From Bacteroidota bacterium (GTDB taxonomy: Bacteria; Bacteroidota; Bacteroidia; 2-12-FULL-35-15): a stretch of 64,000 nt of DNA. The stretch covers positions 930,001 through 994,000 of the forward strand of contig JADKIU010000002.1 in the NCBI GenBank assembly GCA_016722565.1. Reading direction: 5' to 3'. The notes beneath the pieces are model-generated. The model was not told the DNA's origin, did not search any database, and saw nothing but the letters and a program-made list of their open reading frames with translations. Positions 55,564 to 64,000 of the stretch are shown piece after piece. The stretch's first letter is position 1. Every line of letters starts with the position of its first letter. The translations under genes and the position numbers were made by a program.

Positions 55564-58422
55564 ATGGCAAATGAAAACATCAGTGAAATAGATTTTCTGG
55601 AAGTTGTTGGTGCACGTGCTCACAATCTTAAAAACATTGATGTAACAATTCCAAGAAATAAGCTCGTTGTAATAACCGGTTTAAGCGGAAGTGGAAAGTC
55701 GTCACTCGCCTTTGATACCATTTATGCTGAAGGTCAAAGACGTTACATTGAAAGTTTTTCTGCTTATGCGCGCCAATTTCTTGGTAACATGGAGCGTCCC
55801 GATGTAGATAAAATAACCGGTTTAAGTCCAGTTATCTCTATCGAACAAAAAACCGTTAACAAAAATCCGCGTTCTACAGTTGGTACCATCACTGAAATCT
55901 ATGATTTTTTAAGATTACTTTATGCCAGAGCATCTGATGCATACTCCTATGTAACTGGTGAAAAGATGGTTCGCTATTCTGACGATCAAATCATTCAACT
56001 TATCCTGGAAAAATTTCAAGATCAGAAAATATTAATTCTTGCTCCCGTTGTAAAAGGCAGAAAAGGGCATTACCGCGAACTGTTCGAACAAATTAAAAAA
56101 TGGGGGTATCTGCGCGTTCGCATTGATGGAGAAGTTGTTGAATTAACCAAACGAATTCAACTTGACAGATACAAAGTACACGACATTGAAATTGTAATTG
56201 ACCGATTGGAAGTAAACAACGAAGCGCGTCCACGTATTTCCGAATCGATGCAGCTGGCTATGAAACAAGGCAAGGGCATCATCATGGTTCAGCCCTTCAA
56301 AACCGGAAAAATTGAAGAAGAATACGGGAAAGTTGAGTTTTACAGTCGACACCTCATGTGCCCCACATCCGGCATTTCTTACGATGAGCCACAGCCAAAT
56401 TTATTTTCATTCAACTCACCCTATGGAGCCTGCCCTCAATGTAACGGCTTAGGAATGATTTCCGAAGTTGATATCGACAAAATCATTCCCAATAAGAAAT
56501 TGTCTATCCGAAAGGGAGCAATTGCACCCATTGGTCCGCACAAAGGCACTTGGATTTTCAAACAACTGGAAGCGATTGGCGACAAATACGGGTTTACACT
56601 AGACACACCAGTTGAAGACATTTCAGATGAAGCCATCAACACCATTTTATTTGGTTCGGATGAAGTATTTAAAATAAAGCAATTTACTGATAGTGCCGCA
56701 ACAAGTTATAGCATTGCATTTGAAGGAATCGCCAATTTCATCATCAAGCAAAATGACGAACAAAGCTCACCTACTATTGAAAAATGGATCCAAGGCTTCA
56801 TGAATAAAGTACCTTGCGCCAAATGTGATGGAACAAAGTTGAAGAAAGAATCATTGCATTTTAAAATCGACAAAAAAAATATTGCAGAACTTTCCGAGAT
56901 GGGAATTCTCGAATTGAATGAATGGTTTAAAGATATTGAAAAACGATTAAGCTCAAAACAGAATACAATTGCCAAAGAGGTTTTAAAAGAAATCCGAACA
57001 CGTATTTCATTTTTATTGGATGTCGGATTGGATTATCTTTCACTGAACAGAAGCTCCAGAACACTATCTGGTGGGGAAGCTCAACGTATTCGATTAGCAA
57101 CACAAATTGGCTCACAGCTTGTTGGGGTATTGTACATTTTGGATGAACCGAGTATTGGTTTGCATCAACGAGACAATGTTCGCTTGATAAATGCACTCAA
57201 AAATTTGCGTGACATCGGCAACTCGGTTATTGTTGTTGAACACGACAAAGAAATGATACTCGCTGCTGATCATGTGATTGATATAGGACCGGCTGCAGGA
57301 ATACATGGAGGCAAAATTATTGCACAAGGAACTCCAAAAGAAATTTTAAAATTTCACACACTTACCTCCGATTATATTAACGGGGTAAAAGAAATTGCAA
57401 TCCCAAAAGAAACCAGAAAAGGAAGCGGAAAATCTTTGGTGTTAAAAGGTGCAAAAGGGAATAACTTAAAAGATGTTTCTGTAGAATTTCCGTTAGGAAA
57501 ACTCATCTGTGTAACGGGTGTTTCCGGAAGCGGAAAATCAACCCTCATCAACGAAACCCTTTATCCCATTCTGAATAAACATTTTTATCGTGCTGAAAAA
57601 AAACCGATGCCTTTTAAATCCATCACTGGTTTAGAACACATCGATAAGGTAATTGATATTGACCAATCTCCGATTGGTAGAACACCCAGAAGTAATCCGG
57701 CAACATATACCAATGTTTTTTCCGACATCAGAACACTGTTTGCTGAAATTCCTGAAGCAAAAATCAGAGGTTATAAACCTGGAAGATTTTCTTTTAATGT
57801 AAAAGGTGGAAGATGCGAAACGTGCCAGGGTGCAGGATTAAGAACTATTGAAATGAATTTTTTACCGGATGTGTACGTCAACTGTGAAACATGCAATGGC
57901 AAACGATATAACAAAGAAACACTGGAAATTCGATTTAAAGGAAAATCAATCAGCGATGTCTTAAACATGACGATCGATAATGCAGTTGAGTTTTTCTCCA
58001 GCATTCCTTCTATTATTCAAAAAATTAAAACATTACAAAATGTAGGGTTAGGATACATCACATTAGGACAACAAAGCACAACACTCTCCGGTGGTGAAGC
58101 GCAACGAGTAAAATTGGCTACAGAATTATCCAAACGAGATACAGGAAGCACATTTTATATTTTGGATGAACCGACTACCGGATTGCATTTTGAAGACATT
58201 CGAATTTTACTGGAAGTACTGAACAAATTGGTAGATAGTGGCAACACGGTTCTTGTCATCGAGCACAATATGGATATTATAAAAGTAGCCGATCATATTA
58301 TTGATCTAGGAATTGAAGGCGGAAATGCCGGTGGTCAAATCTTATGCACGGGAACTCCAAAAGAGATTATAAAAAATAAAATTAGCTATACGGCACAATT
58401 TCTGAAGGAAGAAATGAAATAG
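55564..58422 (+). CDS. uvrA: Excinuclease ABC subunit A
   Basis: A 952-residue ABC-type ATPase that finds bulky DNA lesions with UvrB in nucleotide excision repair. There are two ATPase heads: first Walker A GLSGSGKSSLAF and signature LSGGEAQRIRLA; second Walker A GVSGSGKSTLIN and signature LSGGEAQRVKLA. The zinc fingers are CPQCNGLG with CAKCDGTK and, in the second half, CETCQGAG with CETCNGKR. I start at ATG 55564; an earlier ATG at 55489 lies between the promoter elements. Length and order are normal. Confidence 0.97.
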   Translation: MANENISEIDFLEVVGARAHNLKNIDVTIPRNKLVVITGLSGSGKSSLAFDTIYAEGQRRYIESFSAYARQFLGNMERPDVDKITGLSPVISIEQKTVNKNPRSTVGTITEIYDFLRLLYARASDAYSYVTGEKMVRYSDDQIIQLILEKFQDQKILILAPVVKGRKGHYRELFEQIKKWGYLRVRIDGEVVELTKRIQLDRYKVHDIEIVIDRLEVNNEARPRISESMQLAMKQGKGIIMVQPFKTGKIEEEYGKVEFYSRHLMCPTSGISYDEPQPNLFSFNSPYGACPQCNGLGMISEVDIDKIIPNKKLSIRKGAIAPIGPHKGTWIFKQLEAIGDKYGFTLDTPVEDISDEAINTILFGSDEVFKIKQFTDSAATSYSIAFEGIANFIIKQNDEQSSPTIEKWIQGFMNKVPCAKCDGTKLKKESLHFKIDKKNIAELSEMGILELNEWFKDIEKRLSSKQNTIAKEVLKEIRTRISFLLDVGLDYLSLNRSSRTLSGGEAQRIRLATQIGSQLVGVLYILDEPSIGLHQRDNVRLINALKNLRDIGNSVIVVEHDKEMILAADHVIDIGPAAGIHGGKIIAQGTPKEILKFHTLTSDYINGVKEIAIPKETRKGSGKSLVLKGAKGNNLKDVSVEFPLGKLICVTGVSGSGKSTLINETLYPILNKHFYRAEKKPMPFKSITGLEHIDKVIDIDQSPIGRTPRSNPATYTNVFSDIRTLFAEIPEAKIRGYKPGRFSFNVKGGRCETCQGAGLRTIEMNFLPDVYVNCETCNGKRYNKETLEIRFKGKSISDVLNMTIDNAVEFFSSIPSIIQKIKTLQNVGLGYITLGQQSTTLSGGEAQRVKLATELSKRDTGSTFYILDEPTTGLHFEDIRILLEVLNKLVDSGNTVLVIEHNMDIIKVADHIIDLGIEGGNAGGQILCTGTPKEIIKNKISYTAQFLKEEMK

Positions 58423-58482
58423 TTTGACTGAAATTCCGTTTCATGTTAGATTCGTATATTCGTAACACACTAAAAAGCAAAC

Positions 58483-59196
58483 ATGACCAATCAAGACGAA
58501 GACAAAATCAGAAAAGCATTTGCAGCCAAAGACTGGAATGATATAAAAGCAGCAGACTCCTGGCAGATTTTCAAAATCATGAGTGAATTTGTAGAAGGCT
58601 TCGAAAAAATGAGCCGAATTGGCCCCTGCGTTTCTATTTTTGGGTCAGCACGAACAAAAACAACCAATCCATACTATAAACTCGCAGAAGAAATTGCTTT
58701 CAAATTGACACGTGAAGGTTATGGAGTTATCAGCGGTGGTGGTCCCGGAATTATGGAAGCAGCCAATAAAGGTGCGAAAGCCGGTGGCGGGAAATCTGTT
58801 GGACTGAACATTGTTTTGCCATTTGAGCAAACATCCAATACATTTATAGACAATGACAAAAGCATCAACTTTGATTATTTCTTTGTAAGAAAAACCATCT
58901 TCCTAAAATATTCACAAGGATTTATAGCAATGCCGGGAGGATTTGGAACATTGGATGAATTGTTCGAAGCCATCACACTCATCCAAACAAATAAAGTGGC
59001 TCACTTCCCAATCGTTTTAGTTGGTAAAAAATATTGGGAAGGCTTATTAAGCTGGGTAAAAGAAACGATGTTGAATGAAGAACACAACATTAGTGAAAAA
59101 GATTTAGAGCTGTTTAAGATTGTAGACACCGCGGATGATGCGGTTGTTATCATCAATGAATTTTACTCTAAATATTTATTAAAACCAAATTTCTAG
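58483..59196 (+). CDS. LOG family protein (TIGR00730-like)
   Basis: A 237-residue Rossmann-fold protein. The lead FGSARTKTTNPYYKLAEEIA, the central GGGPGIMEAANKGAK, and the late PGGFGTLDELFEAITLIQTN are the LOG/lysine decarboxylase-like signature. Such enzymes hydrolyse nucleotide 5'-monophosphates to free base and ribose 5-phosphate (cytokinin-activating type) or have related roles. It is a cytoplasmic enzyme. It follows uvrA by 60 bp and precedes an unrelated secreted repeat protein by 3 bp. Confidence 0.9.
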   Translation: MTNQDEDKIRKAFAAKDWNDIKAADSWQIFKIMSEFVEGFEKMSRIGPCVSIFGSARTKTTNPYYKLAEEIAFKLTREGYGVISGGGPGIMEAANKGAKAGGGKSVGLNIVLPFEQTSNTFIDNDKSINFDYFFVRKTIFLKYSQGFIAMPGGFGTLDELFEAITLIQTNKVAHFPIVLVGKKYWEGLLSWVKETMLNEEHNISEKDLELFKIVDTADDAVVIINEFYSKYLLKPNF

Positions 59197-59199
59197 TAA

Positions 59200-60299
59200 A
59201 TGAAGTACTGGATTTCATTCTTTTTTGTTTCAATTTCATTTTGGCTTTCGCTCAAAATGGACAAGGTTATTACCATGATTACACAAATGCATTTCATGTA
59301 TTCGATAAAGGAATAGAAAGACAAGCAGAAGTAAACAAAGTAACCGGAATTTATTCCGGGAATGATTATGTAGCTTATACAGATTCAAAATTAAGTTTTG
59401 TATATTATTATAATGGCTACAATCAATTACTTGAAGAAAACTTTCCAAACAAAATTGTTGCTACGCCTACCTCATTGGTATATATGATGCAAGAACGACT
59501 GATGATTTGTGAAAAAGGCGACAACAAACAACTTGCTCGTAGAGCTAGCTCCTTTTATGCCAGCGATTCAATTGTCATCTGGCAAGCATTGCCAAGCTTA
59601 GATTATATGGCTTATGAAAACGGAAAAATCAGTACAATTATAAAGGCAACCAACTCAAGTGTTATAAATGATTACAAAATCAATAACAACATTATGGCCT
59701 TTAATGATTTGAACTATGACTTAAAAATATATTATAAAGGAAAAGTGTATGAAACAGAAAACAATCGCGTTACAAATTATGCTTGTGGCCACAATATTGT
59801 TGCATACATGGATGAGTATAAAAATACGTTCAATGTTTTTTACGATGGTACATTTAAAATCGTGAGTAAAGAAATTATAAAAGAATACATTGTTATTAAT
59901 GATATGGTGGCATACATTGATGCAAACGATAATTTTTACATTTTTTATGACGGAGCAATTACGAAAGTGGATTCACGAAGACCTGACTACTTTTCAGGAA
60001 AAGGTAACATACTTTACTATTCCTACAACTCTGAATTAAAAATCGTGTATCAAGGTGAGATTTTTTCCGAACCATTGGTAAATCAACAAAGTATCTTAGT
60101 TGGAGAGAACTCAATGCTCTTTTATAATAACATTAACCGACCTAAATATTTTTTTAAAGGAAAAATCTATGAAGATTTTTATGTTCAGAAACCCTATACA
60201 ATGGAATTAAAAAATGATTTACCCGTTTTTAAATACAATAACACTATTGGATTTTGGTACAACAACAAAATTCATGAATTTCCTACCCGTTCAAATTAG
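59200..60299 (+). CDS. Secreted repeat protein, predicted beta-propeller, one frameshift
   Basis: Corrected length is 366 residues. The ATG at 59200 opens MKYWISFF, and one T missing from the T6 run 59221-59226 must be restored to reach FNFILAFAQNGQG, an ordinary signal peptide and its cleavage site. The mature part is built from about ten units of 35-40 residues, each ending in an aromatic-aromatic-x-G turn, for example YYNGYNQ, YENGKIS, YYKGKVY, FYDGTFK, FYDGAIT, VYQGEIF and FFKGKIY. That suits a bladed propeller, probably exported to the periplasm or beyond. I do not recognise the family. It follows the LOG gene by 3 bp. Confidence 0.55.
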
Positions 60300-60632
60300 C
60301 GACAGCTAAAAGAAAGCAACTTCTTTTATTAAAAATCAATTGTTAATAACTACACTCCATTTCTCTATCTAATCAAACAGTTATCCTCCAAAACACTTGA
60401 TTTTAAAGAAACAAAAGCCCAAACATTCATCAGAAACACCTTCAAATAAATTATCTCCAAAATTTCGGTTATTAACAAACTCATGTTTGTAATTACAACC
60501 ACCACTCCTTAAAAGGCGAATCAAACTACAATAGTTTTGTTCAAATTCAATATCTAATACATTCTTTTACAACGCTTATAAACTACAATTTCATTAGAAA
60601 ACGTTTTGGTATGCATTACTAAACACACTAAT
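60300..60632. other. AT-rich spacer with no gene seen
   Basis: A 333-bp non-coding gap. I saw no open frame, hairpin terminator or tandem repeat worth naming. It probably carries the promoter of the following barrel gene, but no clear TAnnTTTG element is visible. Confidence 0.4.
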
Positions 60633-61943
60633 ATGAAAAACAAAAAATTACTACTAGGCATTTTTTTACTATCAATGTACAGTAGTATTAGCGCTCAAAA
60701 AACTGCAAAAGCAAAGCAACTACCTTCGGTAGCTGTTGGTGCTGGGATATTATCATTTAATGGTGATGTAGGAAATGGAGCCAGCTTAAGTTCTTTTAGC
60801 AGAATAAGAGCCGGATATAATCTAACCATTGAGCAACGTTTCGGAAAATATGTAGGTGTTTCATTAAATGGTATCTATGGCAAGTTATCAGATAGCGAAA
60901 GAAGTAAAGAAAGAAATCTGAATTTCGAATCTAAAATTATGCAAGGGGATTTGAACCTTGTTCTGCATTTTGATAATGATTTAATTTTTAAAAGAAATAG
61001 TGTTTTTGCTCCTTATGTCTTTGTTGGTATAGGATATTTAAAGTTTGACGCCTATGGCGATTTAAAAGACAAAAATGATTCATCCTACAACTATTGGAGT
61101 GATGGGACCATTCGAAACATTGCAGAAACGGATCCATTAGCACCTTCATCAATGATTATTCAACGTGATTATACTTACGAGACACAATTAACTGATTCTG
61201 CTAACAATTACCCTCGAAACACACTTGCTTTGCCAATTGGAGGAGGATTTAACTTAAAAGTACTTCGTAATCTTTCTGTGAATGTGGGTGCAACTTATTA
61301 TTTAACGTTCTCCGACTGGATTGATAATTTCAAAGATGGAGCGAATGATAAATACATCTTCGCAAATGTTTCTCTTCAATACACCTTTGGAAAAGAAAGT
61401 GACGATAGTGATCCAATTTATAACAGTGTCGATTTTTCTGCTTTGGATAAATTAGACTCCGATGAAGATGGCGTAAATGATGGAGATGACCGCTGCCCGG
61501 CTACCCCAAAAGGCGTTAAAGTAAATGGCAAAGGTTGCCCTGATGATAATGATGAAGATGGTGTTCCTGATTACAAAGACAAAGAGTTAATGACAAAAAA
61601 AGATGCTGTTGTTGACGTAAACGGGATTACACTTACCGACAAAATGTTGGCCGAGCAACAAAGTAAATTCGACTCATTGGCGACAGAAAGAAGTCAGTTA
61701 TTTAATGAAAACCCTAGCCTTTCCTACTTGAAGGATGTGGAAGCAAAATCAACTGAAGCCAGAAAAGCTAACCCAAATGCAACAAATAACATTCCGTATG
61801 CTTTAAAACCTGCGGATAAAAATAATGATGGATTTATATCCGCGGATGAAATTGCAAGTGCTATTGATATGTTTTTTGAAGGGGATAGCGATTTTACAGT
61901 TGAAAAACTGAACAACTTAATTGACTTTTTCTTTGAACAGTAA
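60633..61943 (+). CDS. Outer-membrane barrel protein with thrombospondin type-3 calcium repeats
   Basis: A 436-residue protein. I use the ATG at 60633, nine codons into the open frame, because it starts MKNKKLLLGIFLLSMYSSIS with Ala-Gln cleavage. Residues ~25-260 form an eight-stranded-type barrel (VAVGAGILSFNGDVGNG, then NLNFESKIMQGDLNLVLHF, LSVNVGATYYLTFSDW). Residues ~280-330 are TSP3-like calcium repeats (DSDEDGVNDGDDRCPATPKG and DNDEDGVPDYKD). Near the C-terminus an EF-hand-like loop DKNNDGFISADEI is seen. A paralogue begins at 63627. Likely a surface or peptidoglycan-linking OmpA relative, but an OmpA C-terminal domain is not evident. Confidence 0.8.
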   Translation: MKNKKLLLGIFLLSMYSSISAQKTAKAKQLPSVAVGAGILSFNGDVGNGASLSSFSRIRAGYNLTIEQRFGKYVGVSLNGIYGKLSDSERSKERNLNFESKIMQGDLNLVLHFDNDLIFKRNSVFAPYVFVGIGYLKFDAYGDLKDKNDSSYNYWSDGTIRNIAETDPLAPSSMIIQRDYTYETQLTDSANNYPRNTLALPIGGGFNLKVLRNLSVNVGATYYLTFSDWIDNFKDGANDKYIFANVSLQYTFGKESDDSDPIYNSVDFSALDKLDSDEDGVNDGDDRCPATPKGVKVNGKGCPDDNDEDGVPDYKDKELMTKKDAVVDVNGITLTDKMLAEQQSKFDSLATERSQLFNENPSLSYLKDVEAKSTEARKANPNATNNIPYALKPADKNNDGFISADEIASAIDMFFEGDSDFTVEKLNNLIDFFFEQ

Positions 61944-61972
61944 CAAACTAATTAAAACCTAATACAATCTAT

Positions 61973-63556
61973 ATGTTAAAATACGCAGCTCTCTTATTCA
62001 ACACAATCGCCTTGTTGATATATCAGTTTTTCTTTGCTGAAGGTATTACTGTTACTCAAAACCTTCCTTCCTCTGCAAAACCGGATAGTGAATTCACTGT
62101 AGAACTAGTCATTAACAAAGGTAGCGTTGGAGGTTTCGCAAAACTTCAACAAGATCTTCCTGAAGGATTTACTGCTGTTCAAGACGATAACAATGGTGCT
62201 TCTTTTACATTTACCAATCAGGCTGTTAAATTCATTTGGATGTCATTACCATCTGATAAAGAATTTAAAGTAAAATATAAAATAAAAGTAGCTGCCGGAA
62301 TCAGTGGTGATAAAATAGTGGCAGGTAAATTTTCTTATGTTTCAGACAATGTTAAACAATCGATTGATATAGCGCCTGCTACAATCACAATTGGTGATAA
62401 ATCATCGCAACCCATCGCAGCAACAACAACCAGCACACCGGAACCAACTACAACTCCTGAACCTGTAAAAACAGTTACAGAGCCAACAACAACAACAACT
62501 ACTACTACTACTACTACACAACCTGTAGCAACCAATAATACTCCACCGGTAACAACAGAACCTGTAAAAACGATGGAGCCTGTTACAACTCCTGTAACTA
62601 CAACTCCAGATCCGGTTGTAACAACAACAACAACATCTAATCCAAGCTCTGATCCTACATCTGTTGTTTGTAAAAGAACTGTTCCTGCTAGTGCAACAGA
62701 GAGTTTTACTGTAGAAATAGCTGTTAATAAAGGAAACGTAACGGGTTTTGCAAAACTAATGGAAACCTTACCTGCAGGGTTTACTGCCACAGCAGGAGAT
62801 TTACAGGGAGCATCATTCAGTTTTGATGCACAAACACAAAAAGTAAAATTTGTTTGGGTTTCAATGCCAACACAAACTGAATTCAGAATTTCATACAAAG
62901 TAGCTGTCCCTTCCGGAATGAGTGGAAGTCAAAATATTGATGGCGTATTTTCTTACATTGAAAATGATGAAACTAAAAAATATGTCTTACCTACTAGCGC
63001 TGTAGCTATTGGTAGTGGTGGTGCAGTTGTAAATAATACAACAAACACGACAAGCACAAACACCACTTCTGATCCGGTGAATACAACAAATACAACAACT
63101 TCAAATACCAATACAAATAATACAGCTACTAATAATACAACAGCGAATACAAATACAACAAACACAGCAACAACTAACAATACAACAGCGAGCAACACAA
63201 CAGCGAACAATACGACCACTTCTAATACTTCAAATTCTTTGGCTGTAACGAATACAATTCCTGCACCACAGGGAAATGTAAATTACCGTGTTCAAATTGC
63301 AGCTTTACGAAATGCCGTATCAGCAAGTACATTAGGTGGACGATACAATATTAACTCAACTGTTAATACAGAGATGGCAGACGGACTTACAAAATACACT
63401 GTAGGGTCTCATTCTGACTATAAAGATGCAAGAGATGCAAGAGAAACAATTAGAAACAAAGGTGTTGTAGGGCCATTTGTTACAGCCTATAACAGTGGGA
63501 AACGCATTACTGTTCAAGAAGCATTGATGATTACCAGCCAAAAATGGTATAGATAA
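61973..63556 (+). CDS. SPOR-type protein with duplicated beta modules and Thr/Asn-rich linkers
   Basis: A 527-residue exported protein. After a hydrophobic leader come two copies of an about 110-residue beta module: FTVELVINKGSVGGFAKL...GFTAVQDDNNGASF and FTVEIAVNKGNVTGFAKL...GFTATAGDLQGASF. A linker of ~75 residues with Thr, Pro and Val separates them. A second linker of ~80 residues is almost only Asn, Thr and Ala. The C-terminal ~75 residues from NYRVQIAALRN to VGPFVTAYNSGKRI look like a SPOR-like peptidoglycan-binding domain. The module is probably an adhesion or scaffold unit at the cell wall. It lies between two barrel paralogues. Confidence 0.65.
   Translation: MLKYAALLFNTIALLIYQFFFAEGITVTQNLPSSAKPDSEFTVELVINKGSVGGFAKLQQDLPEGFTAVQDDNNGASFTFTNQAVKFIWMSLPSDKEFKVKYKIKVAAGISGDKIVAGKFSYVSDNVKQSIDIAPATITIGDKSSQPIAATTTSTPEPTTTPEPVKTVTEPTTTTTTTTTTTQPVATNNTPPVTTEPVKTMEPVTTPVTTTPDPVVTTTTTSNPSSDPTSVVCKRTVPASATESFTVEIAVNKGNVTGFAKLMETLPAGFTATAGDLQGASFSFDAQTQKVKFVWVSMPTQTEFRISYKVAVPSGMSGSQNIDGVFSYIENDETKKYVLPTSAVAIGSGGAVVNNTTNTTSTNTTSDPVNTTNTTTSNTNTNNTATNNTTANTNTTNTATTNNTTASNTTANNTTTSNTSNSLAVTNTIPAPQGNVNYRVQIAALRNAVSASTLGGRYNINSTVNTEMADGLTKYTVGSHSDYKDARDARETIRNKGVVGPFVTAYNSGKRITVQEALMITSQKWYR
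62485..62518 (+). repeat. ACA/ACT trinucleotide tract in the first Thr-rich linker
   Basis: Consecutive ACA and ACT codons encode a run of about ten Thr within the linker. Changes by whole units keep the reading frame, so length variation would only alter the spacer between the two beta modules. Confidence 0.75.
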
Positions 63557-63572
63557 TTTATTCAATTTCCTT

Positions 63573-63608
63573 AAAAACTCAATCAAACCGCGGTTTGATT
63601 GAGTTTTT
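63573..63608. terminator. Perfect 18-bp stem terminator, bidirectional in form
   Basis: AAAAACTCAATCAAACCG is followed directly by its exact complement ending in six T at 63604-63609. It closes the transcript of the SPOR-type gene (stop at 63556). It is also A/T-flanked on the other strand and could work both ways. Confidence 0.85.
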
Positions 63609-63613
63609 TATAT

Positions 63614-63621
63614 TATATTTG
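63614..63621 (+). promoter_or_regulatory. TAnnTTTG -7 element of the last gene
   Basis: TATATTTG lies five bases before the ATG at 63627, right after the terminator. The transcript would be leaderless or nearly so. Confidence 0.4.
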
Positions 63622-63626
63622 TGATT

Positions 63627-64000
63627 ATGATTAAAGGAATAAAAACTACCCTATTATTCTTGTTTTTAACATCTGTTTTGTTTTCCCAAACAGATGAAAA
63701 TACGCTTTCTGACTCCTCTGCAACCAATTCAGCTAAAAAAACTGACAAAGAATTTATTTTCAAACCTTCTATTGGGTTAGGTACTGGAATGTTTTCCTTT
63801 TATGGTGATCTATATGAAAAGAATTTTCAGGCACCAATGGTGAGTAGAATCGGCTATGATTTAAATGTTTCTCAGCGATTTAACGACTACCTCCAATTTA
63901 ACTTTTATGTTTTATTTGGAAAGCTAGGCGCCAATGAAAGAAGAGCTCCCAACAACAGAAACCTGAACTTTGAGTCACAAATACGTGCCGGTGGCCTTAA
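63627..64000 (+). CDS. Outer-membrane barrel paralogue, 3' end beyond the window
   Basis: Starts at ATG 63627 with a leader (LLFLFLTSVLFSQ) and about 124 visible codons. The barrel part, SIGLGTGMFSFYGDLYEKNF, YDLNVSQRFNDYLQFNFYVL and NNRNLNFESQIRAGGL, matches the beginning of the barrel protein at 60633 strand for strand (GAGILSFNGD, AGYNLTIEQRFGKYVGVSLN, RNLNFESKIMQGDL). The gene continues past base 64000, so the TSP3 region cannot be seen. It may form a family with the earlier copy. Confidence 0.7.
   Translation, partial: MIKGIKTTLLFLFLTSVLFSQTDENTLSDSSATNSAKKTDKEFIFKPSIGLGTGMFSFYGDLYEKNFQAPMVSRIGYDLNVSQRFNDYLQFNFYVLFGKLGANERRAPNNRNLNFESQIRAGGL

Noticed and set aside
62335..62898. 187-codon open frame on minus with long Val runs
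   Set aside because: The Val runs are the reverse complement of ACA/ACT Thr codons of the SPOR-type gene; not a real protein.

Overview
The window is AT-rich chromosomal DNA from a member of the phylum Bacteroidota. The evidence is two secreted proteins with type IX secretion (T9SS) C-terminal sorting domains, the ftsK-lolA gene pair, an arginine decarboxylase of the short Bacteroidota type, beta-barrel proteins ending in aromatic residues, and promoters of the TAnnTTTG type. I cannot place it more finely; it reads like an environmental, Flavobacteriales- or Chitinophagales-like genome. I saw no tRNA, rRNA, CRISPR array, transposase, integrase or prophage gene.

Layout. 1-3051: aroC (truncated by the window edge), a T9SS-exported protein and a small outer-membrane barrel, all on minus. 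3226-8672: histidine catabolism (hutI, ftcD), then a 7-TM patatin lipase. 8707-17051 (minus): a T9SS carboxylesterase, lolA-like, ftsK, two related envelope proteins and speA. 17212-20099: arginase, divergent from speA, and argS. 20113-24373: a broken lipoprotein gene, a GH3/serine-hydrolase fusion and a repeat-rich spacer. 24496-32665: mutL, two rhomboid proteases, an endonuclease/exonuclease/phosphatase protein, a peptide-binding lipoprotein and mtaB. 32723-38843: two STAS-like paralogues, then a three-gene SMC/kleisin/MukE-like condensin cassette and a DUF1905/YdeI protein. 39173-45650: lgt, a proline-rich protein, inositol monophosphatase, a tiny membrane protein, a protein with caspase-like motifs, a sodium:solute symporter and a DUF2233-like protein. 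45654-55463: an exopolysaccharide locus (asnB-type amidotransferase, GT4, wza, wzc, rfbC, wecA-type transferase) ending in a lytic transglycosylase and an M23 peptidase. 55564-64000: uvrA, a LOG protein, a repeat protein, and two OmpA-like/TSP3 barrel paralogues flanking a SPOR-type Thr/Asn-rich protein.

Two themes stand out. First, at least eight genes, including the essential or near-essential ftsK and lgt, are broken by single-base lesions, mostly a missing base in a homopolymer. Correcting each one restores a multiple of three and a family-typical length. This points to uncorrected consensus errors rather than gene decay. Second, spacers carry unusual stop-codon-rich tandem repeats (8-bp and 7-bp periods), sometimes as long inverted arms, plus several motifs I recognise as dispersed intergenic repeats of Bacteroidota.

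The best candidate for an under-described system is the compact condensin cassette at 33716-38164. It has an 898-residue SMC-like ATPase with a non-canonical signature region, a 405-residue kleisin-like and a 175-residue MukE-like partner, and no recognisable JetD nuclease beside it. A secreted protein at 42570-43328 with clan-CD-like His and Cys motifs is the second candidate.
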